63,076 nucleotides of DNA, taken from Spirochaetales bacterium Spiro_07. Lineage in GTDB: Bacteria > Spirochaetota > Spirochaetia > Treponematales > Treponemataceae. A program made the translations under genes and the position numbers. Below are positions 9,039-18,628 of the stretch, piece after piece (the first letter of the stretch is position 1; each line of letters starts with the position of its first letter). The stretch covers positions 1 to 63,076 of the forward strand of contig LVBI01000005.1 in the NCBI GenBank assembly GCA_001603145.1. Reading direction: 5' to 3'. The notes below the pieces were generated by a model, which was not told where the DNA came from, did no database searches, and saw only the letters and a list, made by a program, of their open reading frames with translations.

Positions 9039-10493
9039 ATGTTTGAAGTCAGAGAAGAAGAAGAAAAGCCTGTCCGCGCCTTTCTAGTTGGCTGCGTAAA
9101 AGCTGAATCAATAAATACAGCGCATTTTGACGTTTTTGCCTCAAGCAAGGCAGACGCAAAAGCCAAAAAGAACAGCGAATCAATTTTTGCCGTTCATGAT
9201 TCGGGCAGCACAAACAATGCAAACAAAGCAGAAAGCGCCGCACCAGAAGAAACCGTAAAAGCGCCTGAACTATCAGCCTTTTCTGCCCCGGAAAGAAGCG
9301 GCAGGGAAGAGCTGCAGGAACTTTTTGGGCTTGTAAAGACGCTCGGCATGGAAATCTGTGACTGCTTGATTTTGACCAACCGCAACCCGCACCCGAAATT
9401 CGGCATCGGGCTTGGAAAAGCAGCCGCAATCGCAGAAGAAGCAAAAGAGCAGGGCGCAGACTGCATCATATTCGATTTTGAAATTTCGCCGACGCACCAG
9501 CGCAACTGGGAAAAGCTTGCCGGAATACCGGTCTTTGACCGCCACGAAGTAATCTTGCGCATTTTTGCAAGCCGCGCGCGGACAAAAGAAGCCTCTCTTC
9601 AAGTTGAGCTTGCCAAGCTTCAATATTCGTTGCCGCGCCTTGCACACAGCTACGGCGACATGGCAAAGCAGCGCGGCGGCAACTACGGCGCAAAAGGTTC
9701 AGGCGAAACAAAGCTAGAGCTTGACAGGCGCGCCGTGCAGAACCGCATTTCGCGCATAAAGATAGAGCTTGCAAAAGTAGTCAAAGAGCGCGAAACATTG
9801 CGCTCGCGCCGCGATAAAGTGCCGCTGCCGTCTTGTGCGCTTGTGGGCTACACAAATGCCGGCAAATCAAGCCTTTTGAACGCGCTTACAGGTTCTGAAG
9901 TTTTTGTAGAAGACAAGCTTTTTGCCACGCTTGACCCCACTACGCGCCGCCTCTCTTTTGACGGCGGAACAGGCATTTTATTGACAGACACAGTAGGCTT
10001 TATCTCGAATTTGCCGCACAGCCTTGTAAACGCGTTCAAATCAACTCTTGAAGAAACGGCGCGCGCAGATTTGCAGCTTCTTGTGCTAGACGCTTCTGAC
10101 GGCAACATTTGCGAGCAATATCAGACAGTTTTGCAAGTCTTAAAAGAAATTGACGCACTGAACGCGCCGCGCATAATTGTGCTGAACAAAATTGACAGCG
10201 TAAAAGACATGTTCACTTTGCGCCGTCTTGAAAACAATTTTCCGCAAGCGGTACGTGTAAGCGCACTTGAAAAGACAGGCTTTGACGAATTAATTTCAGC
10301 TATACATCAAATGTTGTTCGGCGCACAAAAGACCTACGAGCTGCCGTTAGAAAAAGCTGAAATACTTGAATTAATCCGCAAAACAGGCATCCTTATCAGC
10401 TCTGAATGGCAAGAAAATGCTATAAAAATAGAAGCTCAGGTTTCAGGCAAAGCACAATCTTTGCTTGCGCCATACGAAATTCTGCACGACTAA
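9039..10493 (+). CDS. hflX: Ribosome-associated GTPase HflX
   Basis: HflX is a GTPase that splits stalled or heat-damaged 70S ribosomes. The 484-residue product has the glycine-rich HflX N-terminal domain, with GIGLGKAAAIAEEAKEQGAD and a coiled region ending in RRAVQNRISRIKIEL. The G domain has G1 GYTNAGKSS (about residue 269), G3 DTVGFI (about 316) and G4 NKID (about 382). An extra Ala/Ser/Glu-rich N-terminal stretch of about 70 residues makes it longer than the usual ~420. The ribosome-binding site is weak. The next gene starts 14 bases downstream. Confidence 0.93.
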   Translation: MFEVREEEEKPVRAFLVGCVKAESINTAHFDVFASSKADAKAKKNSESIFAVHDSGSTNNANKAESAAPEETVKAPELSAFSAPERSGREELQELFGLVKTLGMEICDCLILTNRNPHPKFGIGLGKAAAIAEEAKEQGADCIIFDFEISPTHQRNWEKLAGIPVFDRHEVILRIFASRARTKEASLQVELAKLQYSLPRLAHSYGDMAKQRGGNYGAKGSGETKLELDRRAVQNRISRIKIELAKVVKERETLRSRRDKVPLPSCALVGYTNAGKSSLLNALTGSEVFVEDKLFATLDPTTRRLSFDGGTGILLTDTVGFISNLPHSLVNAFKSTLEETARADLQLLVLDASDGNICEQYQTVLQVLKEIDALNAPRIIVLNKIDSVKDMFTLRRLENNFPQAVRVSALEKTGFDELISAIHQMLFGAQKTYELPLEKAEILELIRKTGILISSEWQENAIKIEAQVSGKAQSLLAPYEILHD

Positions 10494-10507
10494 AGAGGAG
10501 TCTTAAC

Positions 10508-13500
10508 ATGAAAGAACTTTTCAACGACGGCTGGCAATTCAGCAAAATTCACCTTGAAAACGCAGACCAGAAAATCAACTTAAACGATATTCAAAGCTCG
10601 CTAAAAAGCATAAGCTTTTCTCCTATTGAAATTCCTCATGACTGGCTCATCTATAACACAAAAGATTTATATGAAAACAGCGTAGGCATCTACAAAAAAG
10701 ATTTTGCCCTGCCGGAAGAAAAGCTGCAAAATTGCAGATTTTTCCTTCGTTTTGAAGGCATCTACATGGATTCAAGCATTTTCCTGAACGGCACAAAAAT
10801 TTTCGAGTGGAAATATGGCTACACGACATTTGAAGTTGACATAACACCGTTTGCAAAAGCCGGAACAAACTCGCTTTCAGTGTTTGCGGTTTACCGCTCG
10901 CCGAATTCGCGCTGGTATTCTGGTGCAGGCATTTACCGCAATGTCTGGCTTGTTTCTGTGCCGCAAGCTCATATCGTTCAAGACGGAATATCGTGGAAAG
11001 CTGAAAAAACAGCAGAAAACGCATACAAGCTCGACATTCAGGCTGAAACAATCTTTCATGCCAAGAGCGAATCAAGCGGCGAAAGTGGCGGTAACGGAAT
11101 CTTTGAAGGCTTTATAAGGCACACGCTTTTTGAAGCAGAAAAAAACGGCAATCAGATTTGCTGTTCAAAGCAGATTGCAGAAACCCAAAAAGGCGTGTCT
11201 ATGAACGCCGTGTACACAGACGATAAGCCTTATTTTTTTGCGGAAAATCAGGAGCAATTCACTAAGACGGTTCAGACAATCGGGCTTGAAAACATAAAGG
11301 AATGGAGCACTGATGCGCCGAATCTTTATCTATTAAAGACAGAGCTTCTCTCAAAAGACGGAAATTCAATCGATTCAAGCATAATGCGGATAGGCTTTTG
11401 CACACGCACTTTTGATGCAGACAAAGGCTTTTTCTTGAACGGCAAACATTTAAAGATACACGGCGCGTGTATGCACCACGATTTGGGCGCATTGGGCTCT
11501 GCTTTTAACAAAAGCGCGGCAAGACGGCAACTTGAAAAGCTTAAAAAGATGGGCGTAAACGCAATCAGAACATCGCACAACCCTTATGCGCCTTCGTTTT
11601 TAGACCTTGCAGACGAACTCGGTTTCTTAATTGATTCCGAAGGTTTCGACATGTGGGAAAAGAACAAGACAGATTATGATTATGCAAACTATTTCAAAGA
11701 ATGGGCTGCGCGCGACACAGCTTCTTGGGTAAGGCGCGACAGAAGCCATGTAAGCGTTTTCATGTGGAGCATCGGCAATGAAATTTACGACACACATCAA
11801 GGAAACGGACTTGAAATCTCTCAAAAGCTTGTAAAACTTGTAAAAAAGCATGATACGCTCCGCAAACTGCCGACGACAATAGCTTCTAACTACATTGCGT
11901 GGCAAGGTGCACAACGCTGTATGCAGGAAGTTGACCTTGCAGGCTACAATTATACAGAGCGGCTTTATAATGAGCATCATAAAACTTATCCGCAGTGGAA
12001 AATCTATGGTAGCGAAACTTCTTCGACTGTGCAAAGCCGCGGCATTTACCATTTTCCGGCTTCGTTCCGCACGTTGACGCATGACGACGGCCAATGTTCT
12101 TCTCTTGGCAACTGTTCAACAAACTGGGGCGCAAAAGACAGTGCTGCGGCAATTTCAGCCGACAGAAATGCAGAATTCTGCCTCGGACAATTTATCTGGA
12201 CAGGGTTTGACTACATCGGTGAGCCTACGCCTTATTTTTCGAAAAACTCATATTTCGGGCAGATTGACACGGCGGGCTTTGAAAAAGATTCGTTCTACGC
12301 CTATCAGGCAGAATGGACTTCAAAAGCAGATTCGCCGATTGTTCACATTCTGCCTTACTGGGATTTTAACGAAAATCAGCTTATCGACATAAGAGTTTTT
12401 TCAAACTGCGCCAAGTCTGAGCTTTTCTTTAACGGAAAATCTTTGGGCACTTATGAGCATAACCATATAAGCGGCAATAAAATCTCCGGTGAATGGCAGA
12501 TTCCTTATCAAAAAGGAACGCTGACTGCCAAAGGCTATGACGAAAATGGCCGCTGCATAGCCGAAGACGAGCAATCTTCGTTTTCAGATGCCGTCAAAAT
12601 CGAAATAAAAGCCGATAACGCCGAAGACTTTGAGCGTTACAGGCTTTTTAGAGAAAAGCTGATTAATTCAGCTGAAACGCCAGACTTTGACAACCAGAAT
12701 GAGCCTTGCCTGCTTTTTGTCAGCATAAGCGCAAGCGATGCAGACGGGCACTTTGTAGCAAATGCCAGAAACCGCATTAAAGTGTCTGTAAAAGGCGGCA
12801 AGCTGCTCGGCTTAGACAACGGCGACAGCACAGACTACGAGCAATACAAGACAGATGAGCGTTTGCTTTTCAGCGGCAAGCTTACTGCAATTGTTAAAGC
12901 CGATGACATTTTGCAAACGCCTTTGACTATAGAAGCTTCATCGGCAGGGCTATGCGGTGCAAAACTTGTCTATTATAATTCAAGCTTTAATATTGAACAA
13001 ACAGCTGCAGCAAGCACAGACGGTAGCTTCATTCCAACTAGAAAGATTCAGCTTGTTGCAGACGGCAATTTAGATTTGTCGCCCCACAATAAGTCGGTCA
13101 AAATTAAGGCTGAAATTTTCCCCAAAGAAGCTTCCAAGCAGCAGCTTTTGTGGCAGGCTGTCAGGCTTGAAGGCATCGAATCAAAGTGTGTGCAAATCGA
13201 GCAGCTTGACAATATGCACGTTATAGTTCATGCAAAAAACGACGGCAGCTTCCGTCTGCGCTGTTCATGCAAAAACGGTACAGATTTGCCGCAAATTATC
13301 TCTGAATATGAAATGTCTGTAAGCGGCATAGGTTCATCTTCTTTTGATGCATATAATTTCATTTCCGGCTGCGAAGCATCGCTTTCGCTTAACAAAAAAG
13401 TCTTGAGCTTTCAAGGCGGTGTCTTTTCAGAAGAGCACAACTGGATAGGCTTTGAAGATGTGGATTTCGGCAAAGAGGGTTCTGATGAGCTTACTATTCC

Positions 13501-14101
13501 GGTTTTTGCCTTTGAAAACGAGATTTTGCTCAAATTGTGGGACGGAGTGCCTGGTTCAAAAAACTGCAAGCTGCTTGAATTGTTAACATATAAGGCAAAA
13601 AGCATTTACAACCACTACCAGCCGAATACATGGAAGCTTTCAAGAAGGCTGTTCGGGATTCATACAATCTGCATTGAAACAGAAAGCAAGCTTTCGATAA
13701 AAGGCTTTGTTTTTGCAAAATCGCCGAAAGCATTTGCAAAGCTTTCTAGCCTTGACGCATCAAGCATCACAGGCGATTCTTTCAAGAAAACTGAAGATGC
13801 TGTACTTAATATAGGCAACAATGTTGTAATTCAGTATGACGACATGGATTTTGGCAGCCAAGGCACAAGCCATTTAAAGCTTTTAGGCAGAGCACCGTCC
13901 GGGGCTAACACAATACAGCTAAGGTTTTTGCCGCAAGATGATGCACAAGCCCAAGAAATTATAACAATTCTTGAAATAAGCCAATGCGGTGATTATCAGC
14001 TTTTTGATTTTGACTTTGCGAATGTCAAAGGGCTTCAAAAAGTTTCTTTTGTCTTTTTGCCAGGCTGTAACTTTGATTTCAAAGACTTTATCTTTTCGTA
14101 A
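10508..14101 (+). CDS. Glycoside hydrolase family 2 protein (beta-galactosidase-type, DUF4982 architecture)
   Basis: This large 1197-residue enzyme has no signal peptide, so it probably acts in the cytoplasm on imported beta-glycosides. The order is: GH2 sugar-binding and Ig-like domains, then a TIM barrel with the acid/base Glu in WSIGNEI (E425) and the nucleophile in YGSETSS (E503), a DUF4982-type domain (about 620-700), an Ig-like C-terminal domain, another Ig-like domain, and two tandem carbohydrate-binding-like modules (WIGFEDVDFG and IQYDDMDFG). Substrate (galactoside, glucuronide or other) cannot be decided from sequence. The ATG follows AGAGGAG; an upstream in-frame start would lie inside hflX. 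The ROK regulator next door suggests sugar control. Confidence 0.93.
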   Translation: MKELFNDGWQFSKIHLENADQKINLNDIQSSLKSISFSPIEIPHDWLIYNTKDLYENSVGIYKKDFALPEEKLQNCRFFLRFEGIYMDSSIFLNGTKIFEWKYGYTTFEVDITPFAKAGTNSLSVFAVYRSPNSRWYSGAGIYRNVWLVSVPQAHIVQDGISWKAEKTAENAYKLDIQAETIFHAKSESSGESGGNGIFEGFIRHTLFEAEKNGNQICCSKQIAETQKGVSMNAVYTDDKPYFFAENQEQFTKTVQTIGLENIKEWSTDAPNLYLLKTELLSKDGNSIDSSIMRIGFCTRTFDADKGFFLNGKHLKIHGACMHHDLGALGSAFNKSAARRQLEKLKKMGVNAIRTSHNPYAPSFLDLADELGFLIDSEGFDMWEKNKTDYDYANYFKEWAARDTASWVRRDRSHVSVFMWSIGNEIYDTHQGNGLEISQKLVKLVKKHDTLRKLPTTIASNYIAWQGAQRCMQEVDLAGYNYTERLYNEHHKTYPQWKIYGSETSSTVQSRGIYHFPASFRTLTHDDGQCSSLGNCSTNWGAKDSAAAISADRNAEFCLGQFIWTGFDYIGEPTPYFSKNSYFGQIDTAGFEKDSFYAYQAEWTSKADSPIVHILPYWDFNENQLIDIRVFSNCAKSELFFNGKSLGTYEHNHISGNKISGEWQIPYQKGTLTAKGYDENGRCIAEDEQSSFSDAVKIEIKADNAEDFERYRLFREKLINSAETPDFDNQNEPCLLFVSISASDADGHFVANARNRIKVSVKGGKLLGLDNGDSTDYEQYKTDERLLFSGKLTAIVKADDILQTPLTIEASSAGLCGAKLVYYNSSFNIEQTAAASTDGSFIPTRKIQLVADGNLDLSPHNKSVKIKAEIFPKEASKQQLLWQAVRLEGIESKCVQIEQLDNMHVIVHAKNDGSFRLRCSCKNGTDLPQIISEYEMSVSGIGSSSFDAYNFISGCEASLSLNKKVLSFQGGVFSEEHNWIGFEDVDFGKEGSDELTIPVFAFENEILLKLWDGVPGSKNCKLLELLTYKAKSIYNHYQPNTWKLSRRLFGIHTICIETESKLSIKGFVFAKSPKAFAKLSSLDASSITGDSFKKTEDAVLNIGNNVVIQYDDMDFGSQGTSHLKLLGRAPSGANTIQLRFLPQDDAQAQEIITILEISQCGDYQLFDFDFANVKGLQKVSFVFLPGCNFDFKDFIFS

Positions 14102-14135
14102 ATCTTTTGCTCTTGTTCAGTTTGTGTGACAAAAC

Positions 14136-14164
14136 TTGAATTTATGTAATCTTTATTGTATAAT
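14136..14164 (+). promoter_or_regulatory. Sigma70 promoter of the ROK regulator gene
   Basis: TTGAAT (14136-14141), a 17-base spacer and a perfect TATAAT (14159-14164). Its position excludes the in-frame TTG at 14156 as the start of the ROK gene, because transcription would begin near 14171. Confidence 0.8.
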
Positions 14165-14215
14165 GTCAACAAAAGTAAGATTTATAAAAGATTTTTCGTA
14201 TCAATCGAGGGCGCA

Positions 14216-15313
14216 ATGGCATTCGGCAAGACAAAATACTGGCAGGTTTGTTCAATCCTTAAGCTTATCTATCAGAAACCGGGCATAACCAGAAAAGAAT
14301 TGAGCACCCTTTTATGCGTAGATAAGGCGATGATAACGCACATCATCAATTATCTTACGGCTGACAACTGGCTTACAAAGCAAGACCAGTTTGCAAAAAA
14401 GATTCCGCTGTTTCTAAACGAAAACCGCCTCATTGTAGCGGGTGTAGAAATTCAGCCGGAATATCAGCGTTTTGCCGTCTGCAACATCAAAGGCACAATA
14501 CTTTATCAAAAAGAATGGAACTATCAGCGACCGGAAATTTCAGACCTGCTTTTCGGCGAAATTACAAACGCCATAAACGAATGCGGCTTTGACATTTTTG
14601 CGGTGGGGCTTGCAATTCCAGGCGTATGCGATAACTGCAACAAGCGCATAATCGCATCAAATCCTTTCGGCATAAAGATTCCGCGCGAGCTGCCAACGAC
14701 AATCGGCAAAAAGCAGATTCCGCTTTTCATAGAAAACGACACAAGATGTCTCGGCTGGAACAAAGTAGCTTTTGACAAAGATTTCGGCAACTTCCTTCTG
14801 ATGGTCTATAAATGCATAGAAAATCCGGAAAAAGGCGGCGATTATATCCGCATCTCTAACGGCCTTTCGTTTTTCTCGAAAGGCAACGCTTGGGCGGGTG
14901 CACACAACTGCGCCGGTGAAATTCCAGATTTGTTCAGCATAAAAGAGTATGTCGCCGAAAACAACTACATACCTTACAGCGAAAAGCTTAAGATGAAAGA
15001 TAATGCGCAGACGCGGGCGAATGTCTTAAAGAATGTCTCAATCATGACAAGCTACATTTCTACGCTGTTTGACGCAGACAAACTTTACAGCTATATTGCC
15101 GGTCTTTCTGACGGCCAAGACTACACCGAGCTTTTCAAAAAATACCTGGAACGTTTCCATTATTATCCTACGGTGCAGAAAACCGAAATCATAGCAGAGC
15201 CTTTAGAAGCTTTTACAATCGCAAGGGGCGCATGCGGCTTTGTCTTTGAAAACTTGTTCGTTCATCCGTGCGACCGCGACATTCCGCAAAGCCTTATAAT
15301 TAAAGCTGAATAA
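14216..15313 (+). CDS. ROK-family transcriptional regulator
   Basis: The 365-residue protein has an N-terminal winged helix-turn-helix (KPGITRKELSTLLCVDKAMITHIINYL) and a C-terminal ROK domain. The latter includes VGLAIPGVCDNCNKRI, the phosphate-binding region IENDTRCLGW and AGAHNCAGEI, which corresponds to the sugar-binding loop. ROK proteins of this type repress or activate sugar genes in response to a sugar. Position after the GH2 gene suggests it regulates that gene, but this is inference. I chose the ATG at 14216: GAGG lies five bases before it, and the promoter covers the upstream TTG. A strong terminator follows. Confidence 0.88.
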   Translation: MAFGKTKYWQVCSILKLIYQKPGITRKELSTLLCVDKAMITHIINYLTADNWLTKQDQFAKKIPLFLNENRLIVAGVEIQPEYQRFAVCNIKGTILYQKEWNYQRPEISDLLFGEITNAINECGFDIFAVGLAIPGVCDNCNKRIIASNPFGIKIPRELPTTIGKKQIPLFIENDTRCLGWNKVAFDKDFGNFLLMVYKCIENPEKGGDYIRISNGLSFFSKGNAWAGAHNCAGEIPDLFSIKEYVAENNYIPYSEKLKMKDNAQTRANVLKNVSIMTSYISTLFDADKLYSYIAGLSDGQDYTELFKKYLERFHYYPTVQKTEIIAEPLEAFTIARGACGFVFENLFVHPCDRDIPQSLIIKAE

Positions 15314-15360
15314 CATTTTGTGCGACAATGCACAGCATTCAAGATGCCAATTTAAAACGA

Positions 15361-15391
15361 AAAAAACCCGGCGCTTATGTCCGGGTTTTTT
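15361..15391. terminator. Bidirectional terminator between convergent genes
   Basis: An 11-bp stem, AAAAAACCCGG with CCGGGTTTTTT, and a nine-base loop. It serves the ROK gene and the convergent gene ending at 15419. Confidence 0.9.
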
Positions 15392-15418
15392 GCTTTTGGC
15401 TAGCAAGCTCTAATCTGG

Positions 15419-15778
15419 TTATTTGTCAAACAAGACGAATGAATAGAAATAAGTCTTGTTTTTCTCATAATCTGTCTTTGTAATTGTCGGGCGCATATAA
15501 GAATAAGAAAAATAACCCTTTTCTTTTGTGAATGCAATAATTCTTTCGCGTGCAATCTTTATTGCATCATATTCGTCATAAGTGAAACGGTTTGTTGAAT
15601 AAATAAAGCGAGCTTCACCAAGCATTTCTGTATATTCAATCGAAATAGTATAACCGTCGTAAGGTTCTGTAATTAAAACAGTAAGCGGTACTACCGATTC
15701 CTGGTTCTGCTGAGATTGTGCGAACGCACCTGCAACTACAACAAATATCAAGGCAATCGCAATCAAAATCTTCTTCAT
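15419..15778 (-). CDS. Small exported protein of unknown function
   Basis: The 119-residue product has a signal peptide (MKKILIAIALIFVVVAGAFA, then QSQQNQ). The short mature domain includes YDGYTISIEYTEMLGEARFIY and repeated aromatic residues. The start has TAGGAG upstream. I do not recognise a family; it resembles the many small periplasmic proteins of treponemes. Confidence 0.78.
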   Translation of the reverse strand: MKKILIAIALIFVVVAGAFAQSQQNQESVVPLTVLITEPYDGYTISIEYTEMLGEARFIYSTNRFTYDEYDAIKIARERIIAFTKEKGYFSYSYMRPTITKTDYEKNKTYFYSFVLFDK

Positions 15779-16004
15779 AATAAACTCCTATAAACCCGTT
15801 GAAGAACAGCAACCATGGACGATTGGAGCCGCTTTATCACGGAAGAATTGAAAGAGATGAAACTAACAGTCTCCTTTTCTATCAATCTATTTAACAAAAT
15901 GTTTCTTCAAATGTTACAAGTTTTTTACTTGTTTTTTGAAGCATTCCATAAAAACGGAATAAATTTACAATATATTGATTTTTCTAAAATGTCAAATTTA
16001 AAAT
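15779..16004. other. Non-coding gap upstream of the 15419-15778 gene
   Basis: About 225 AT-rich bases between two minus-strand genes. They should hold the promoter of the downstream gene, but I cannot pick one out. The small plus-strand reading frame here has no ribosome-binding site and runs into the opposite gene. Confidence 0.4.
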
Positions 16005-16736
16005 TCAAAACGATGAATACGGCACAATTCTTGAAATTTTTACAAGAAGCTCAAGTTTTGCCACATATCTGCCCGACTGTACGCTCAATAAAGGATAATC
16101 TTCAAGAAGCACAGTTCCTGAAATTTCTTTGGGCTTGTTCTTTGTAAAGCCCTGCACATACTCTCTTACGGCTTTCTTTATGGCTTCTGCATAAGCATCG
16201 TGAATGCCTGCATCGCCGTCTCGGATTGAGCCTGAACCAGTACCAGCTATTTTGGGGAATTTGACTGAATTCCAGTGCTGACGCAAGGCGTACTGCAAAT
16301 CTGTCCGCTCGTATGCAACCCAGCATGAAAAGCGGCTGTCGTCGGCTTTTAGCTGCGAAAAGCTTATGTTCTTGTCGCCAAGCTTTATCTCTGAAATTGG
16401 CGTATATTCAAAATATTCTTCAACATTGCGCATCTTGTCAGACGGCGTGTAGGTGAAGTTCCAGCCGTAAATCAGCCCTTCTAAAATGAACGGCACTGAA
16501 GTGCGCATGTGCGTTATGGCAAACGTAAGCGCGCCGTCTTTTGATTCATCAAGCTCTTCAACGCAGCTCGGCTCCGGCTCAATCAGCACCCACACAGGAA
16601 ACTTAATTGTCTGCTGAGTTGCAAGCACCTGCGGCACGGCATTATGCACCACGCACATCAGAATGCAGAAGCAGGCAAAAAGGCGCGCAAAAGCTTTGGC
16701 TTGAGAAGATAAACTGCTTAATAATTTTGTTTCCAT
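16005..16736 (-). CDS. Exported protein of unknown function
   Basis: From the ATG at 16736 the product is about 243 residues with a long signal-like segment (FARLFACFCILMCVVHNAVPQVLA). The mature part is about 200 residues. It ends in a helix-rich region (AYAEAIKKAVREYVQGFTKNKPKEISG) followed by a beta-rich end. The ORF could extend to 16781, but the inner ATG has GGAAGG just upstream and overlaps the rhomboid stop by only 19 bases, which suggests coupled translation. No named family is visible. Confidence 0.72.
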   Translation of the reverse strand: METKLLSSLSSQAKAFARLFACFCILMCVVHNAVPQVLATQQTIKFPVWVLIEPEPSCVEELDESKDGALTFAITHMRTSVPFILEGLIYGWNFTYTPSDKMRNVEEYFEYTPISEIKLGDKNISFSQLKADDSRFSCWVAYERTDLQYALRQHWNSVKFPKIAGTGSGSIRDGDAGIHDAYAEAIKKAVREYVQGFTKNKPKEISGTVLLEDYPLLSVQSGRYVAKLELLVKISRIVPYSSF

Positions 16737-17371
16737 ACCTTCCACGGGTTTATTCCCATTCGAATAATAAAATAGAACCAAGCAAAGACAAAACCAGAAA
16801 GATGCGCTAAATGAGCAACATTGCTTGAACCGATAAACTGGCCGCCAAAATCAATTATCGCATAAACGATAACAAGAACCGGCGCGGGCAAAGGCAGAAC
16901 AAAAAAAACTAATATCACATTCCGCGGAAAGATAACGGCATAAGCCAGAAGCACAGCATAAATTGCCCCGGAAGCACCCAGAAGGCTGTAGTAATACGCC
17001 ATTATGTTTCCTGCCATGGCTGACACATAATAAGACACAAATGAAACTATGCCGCAAAAAGTGCCCGCCAGCAGATAGAATAATAAAAATTCTTTTGATC
17101 CTATAGCTTTTTCGACCGAAACACCAAAAAAGAAAAGACCCATCATGTTAAAGAAAACATGCTCAAAATTTGCATGGGCAAACATATAAGTGAAAAACTG
17201 CCAGTACGCATGATTATAAATTATGTGAACGATATTCAGCGAAAGAATCGAATTGACTGCCGGCATAAGCCGATACAAAAAATAGATTGCTACGTTTATA
17301 ACGATAAGCCATAAGCTTACGTTCCACATTTCATAGCGGAAAGGCGTTCTTATTTTAGAAGAAAAACTCAT
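16718..17371 (-). CDS. Rhomboid-family intramembrane serine protease
   Basis: The 217-residue polytopic membrane protein has the rhomboid signatures in order: FAHANFEHVFFNMMGLFFFG (loop and TM2), the catalytic serine in GASGAIYAV, and the catalytic histidine in HLAHLSGFVFAW near the end. Rhomboids cut transmembrane proteins inside the membrane; the substrate is unknown. AGGGA precedes the ATG. It is the first gene of a two-gene unit with the exported protein downstream. Confidence 0.92.
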   Translation of the reverse strand: MSFSSKIRTPFRYEMWNVSLWLIVINVAIYFLYRLMPAVNSILSLNIVHIIYNHAYWQFFTYMFAHANFEHVFFNMMGLFFFGVSVEKAIGSKEFLLFYLLAGTFCGIVSFVSYYVSAMAGNIMAYYYSLLGASGAIYAVLLAYAVIFPRNVILVFFVLPLPAPVLVIVYAIIDFGGQFIGSSNVAHLAHLSGFVFAWFYFIIRMGINPWKVWKQNY

Positions 17372-17397
17372 AAATCCCTATAAATTTGTAAAGCACC

Positions 17398-17482
17398 GTC
17401 ATTCCGAACTTGATTCGGAATCTTCACAATATTGTGAAGATGCTGAGCAGAAGCCGCCGAAAGCTAATTAGTTCAGCATGAC
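17398..17482. repeat. Composite dispersed palindrome (GTCAT...ATGAC type)
   Basis: Outer arms GTCAT and ATGAC enclose the hairpin ATTCCGAAC...TTCGGAAT and then the perfect palindrome CTTCACAATATTGTGAAG. GTTCAGC precedes the right arm. It lies between the end of the GGDEF gene and the rhomboid start. Related elements occur at 21332, 29340 and 30407. Confidence 0.65.
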
Positions 17483-17508
17483 AATGCTTTTGGACAACCC
17501 CTTGTTTT

Positions 17509-18627
17509 TTAATTTGCTTTTTTAGAAGAAGCTGATTTCTTTTTCTTGGCAGGCTTCTTCTTTTCTTCTGCGTAAATTGTCGTTCTGTTTCTGCCGTTAT
17601 TCTTAGACTCATACAAAGCTTCATCGGCATGCTCAACAAGCAGCTTCGCCGTCATTTCTTTCAAGCCGAAATACATCGAAATTCCAACCGAAATTGAAAC
17701 TTTCATATGCTGGTCTTCAAACACAAAGTCTTTTTCTTCAACAGCCTTGCGGATATTTTCTGCAATTTCAAAAGCCTGATCTTGCTCAACATCGCAGAGC
17801 AGCACGACGAATTCTTCTCCGCCGTAGCGTGCAGCCAAATCTTCCGGCCTTACGGTGTTCTTTATAATTGAAGCAACTTCGATAAGCACCATATCGCCGC
17901 AAGCATGGCCGTATGTGTCGTTGAATTTCTTGAAATGGTCAATGTCGAGCATAAAAACGGCAAGGCTGCGCGAATCTATAAAAGCATGGTCAATCTTGTC
18001 CATCAAAACTGAAAAGAAATAATGCTTAAGCTTAAGGTGCGTCATCATGTCAGTTGTCGTCATATCCATAAGCGTAGCATTGTTTATGGCAATTGCCGCC
18101 AAAGAAGCGATTGTCATTATCTGGTTCTTTTCATAGCTTGAATAGACATTGCCTTCGCCCAAGTCGATTCTTTCGCCTAAAACAAGAAAACCGTTCAAGC
18201 GGTTCTTTACTTTAAGCGGAACAATAAGGGAAGGGTGGAGCGTTTCAAGAAAAGCTATTTCTTCTTTTCTTGTCTTGAGAATGTCAATCATTTCCTCATA
18301 AGTATAGGTCATGTTCGTTGATTCAAGCAGCTGAATTGCGGGGTGGTCAACTGGAACTGCATAGTCTATGTCAGAAGCAAGCTCCATACCATTGTAGTTA
18401 GAATCCAATGTAAAGGCTGTCGCTTCAAAGCCGTTAAGCGTAAAAAGAGCCGCGCTCAACGTGCGCATCTGGCACATGCAAATATATAGCATTGATTCAA
18501 TAACTTTCTTGATTTCAAGAACAGAAGAGAGGCTCTTAGAAATTTCCAGCAACTGCTTTAAGTCATAGATTTGCTTTTCATAGTTACTAAGACTGTTAGC
18601 AGAGATTGCTATTGAATCAACATTCAT
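17509..18627 (-). CDS. GAF-like/GGDEF diguanylate cyclase
   Basis: The product makes c-di-GMP from two GTP. The soluble 372-residue protein has an N-terminal coiled coil, a GAF-like sensor (about residues 40-200) and a C-terminal GGDEF domain with MLDIDHFKKFNDTYGHACGD and an intact GGEEF. RPED lies exactly five residues before GGEEF, forming the RxxD inhibitory site for c-di-GMP feedback. The tail is Lys-rich (KKPAKKKKSASSKKAN). I chose the ATG at 18627, one base after the upstream gene's stop, instead of the TTG at 18651. It is translationally linked to the upstream conserved gene. Confidence 0.93.
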   Translation of the reverse strand: MNVDSIAISANSLSNYEKQIYDLKQLLEISKSLSSVLEIKKVIESMLYICMCQMRTLSAALFTLNGFEATAFTLDSNYNGMELASDIDYAVPVDHPAIQLLESTNMTYTYEEMIDILKTRKEEIAFLETLHPSLIVPLKVKNRLNGFLVLGERIDLGEGNVYSSYEKNQIMTIASLAAIAINNATLMDMTTTDMMTHLKLKHYFFSVLMDKIDHAFIDSRSLAVFMLDIDHFKKFNDTYGHACGDMVLIEVASIIKNTVRPEDLAARYGGEEFVVLLCDVEQDQAFEIAENIRKAVEEKDFVFEDQHMKVSISVGISMYFGLKEMTAKLLVEHADEALYESKNNGRNRTTIYAEEKKKPAKKKKSASSKKAN

Positions 18628-18628
18628 A

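Noticed and set aside
9039..10493. Frame-shifted or fused hflX because of extra length
   Set aside because: The extra residues lie in a low-complexity N-terminal part before an intact core, so it is a lineage extension and not damage.
15815..16147. Plus-strand frame of 110 codons
   Set aside because: No ribosome-binding site, low complexity, and it overlaps the end of the exported protein gene on the other strand.
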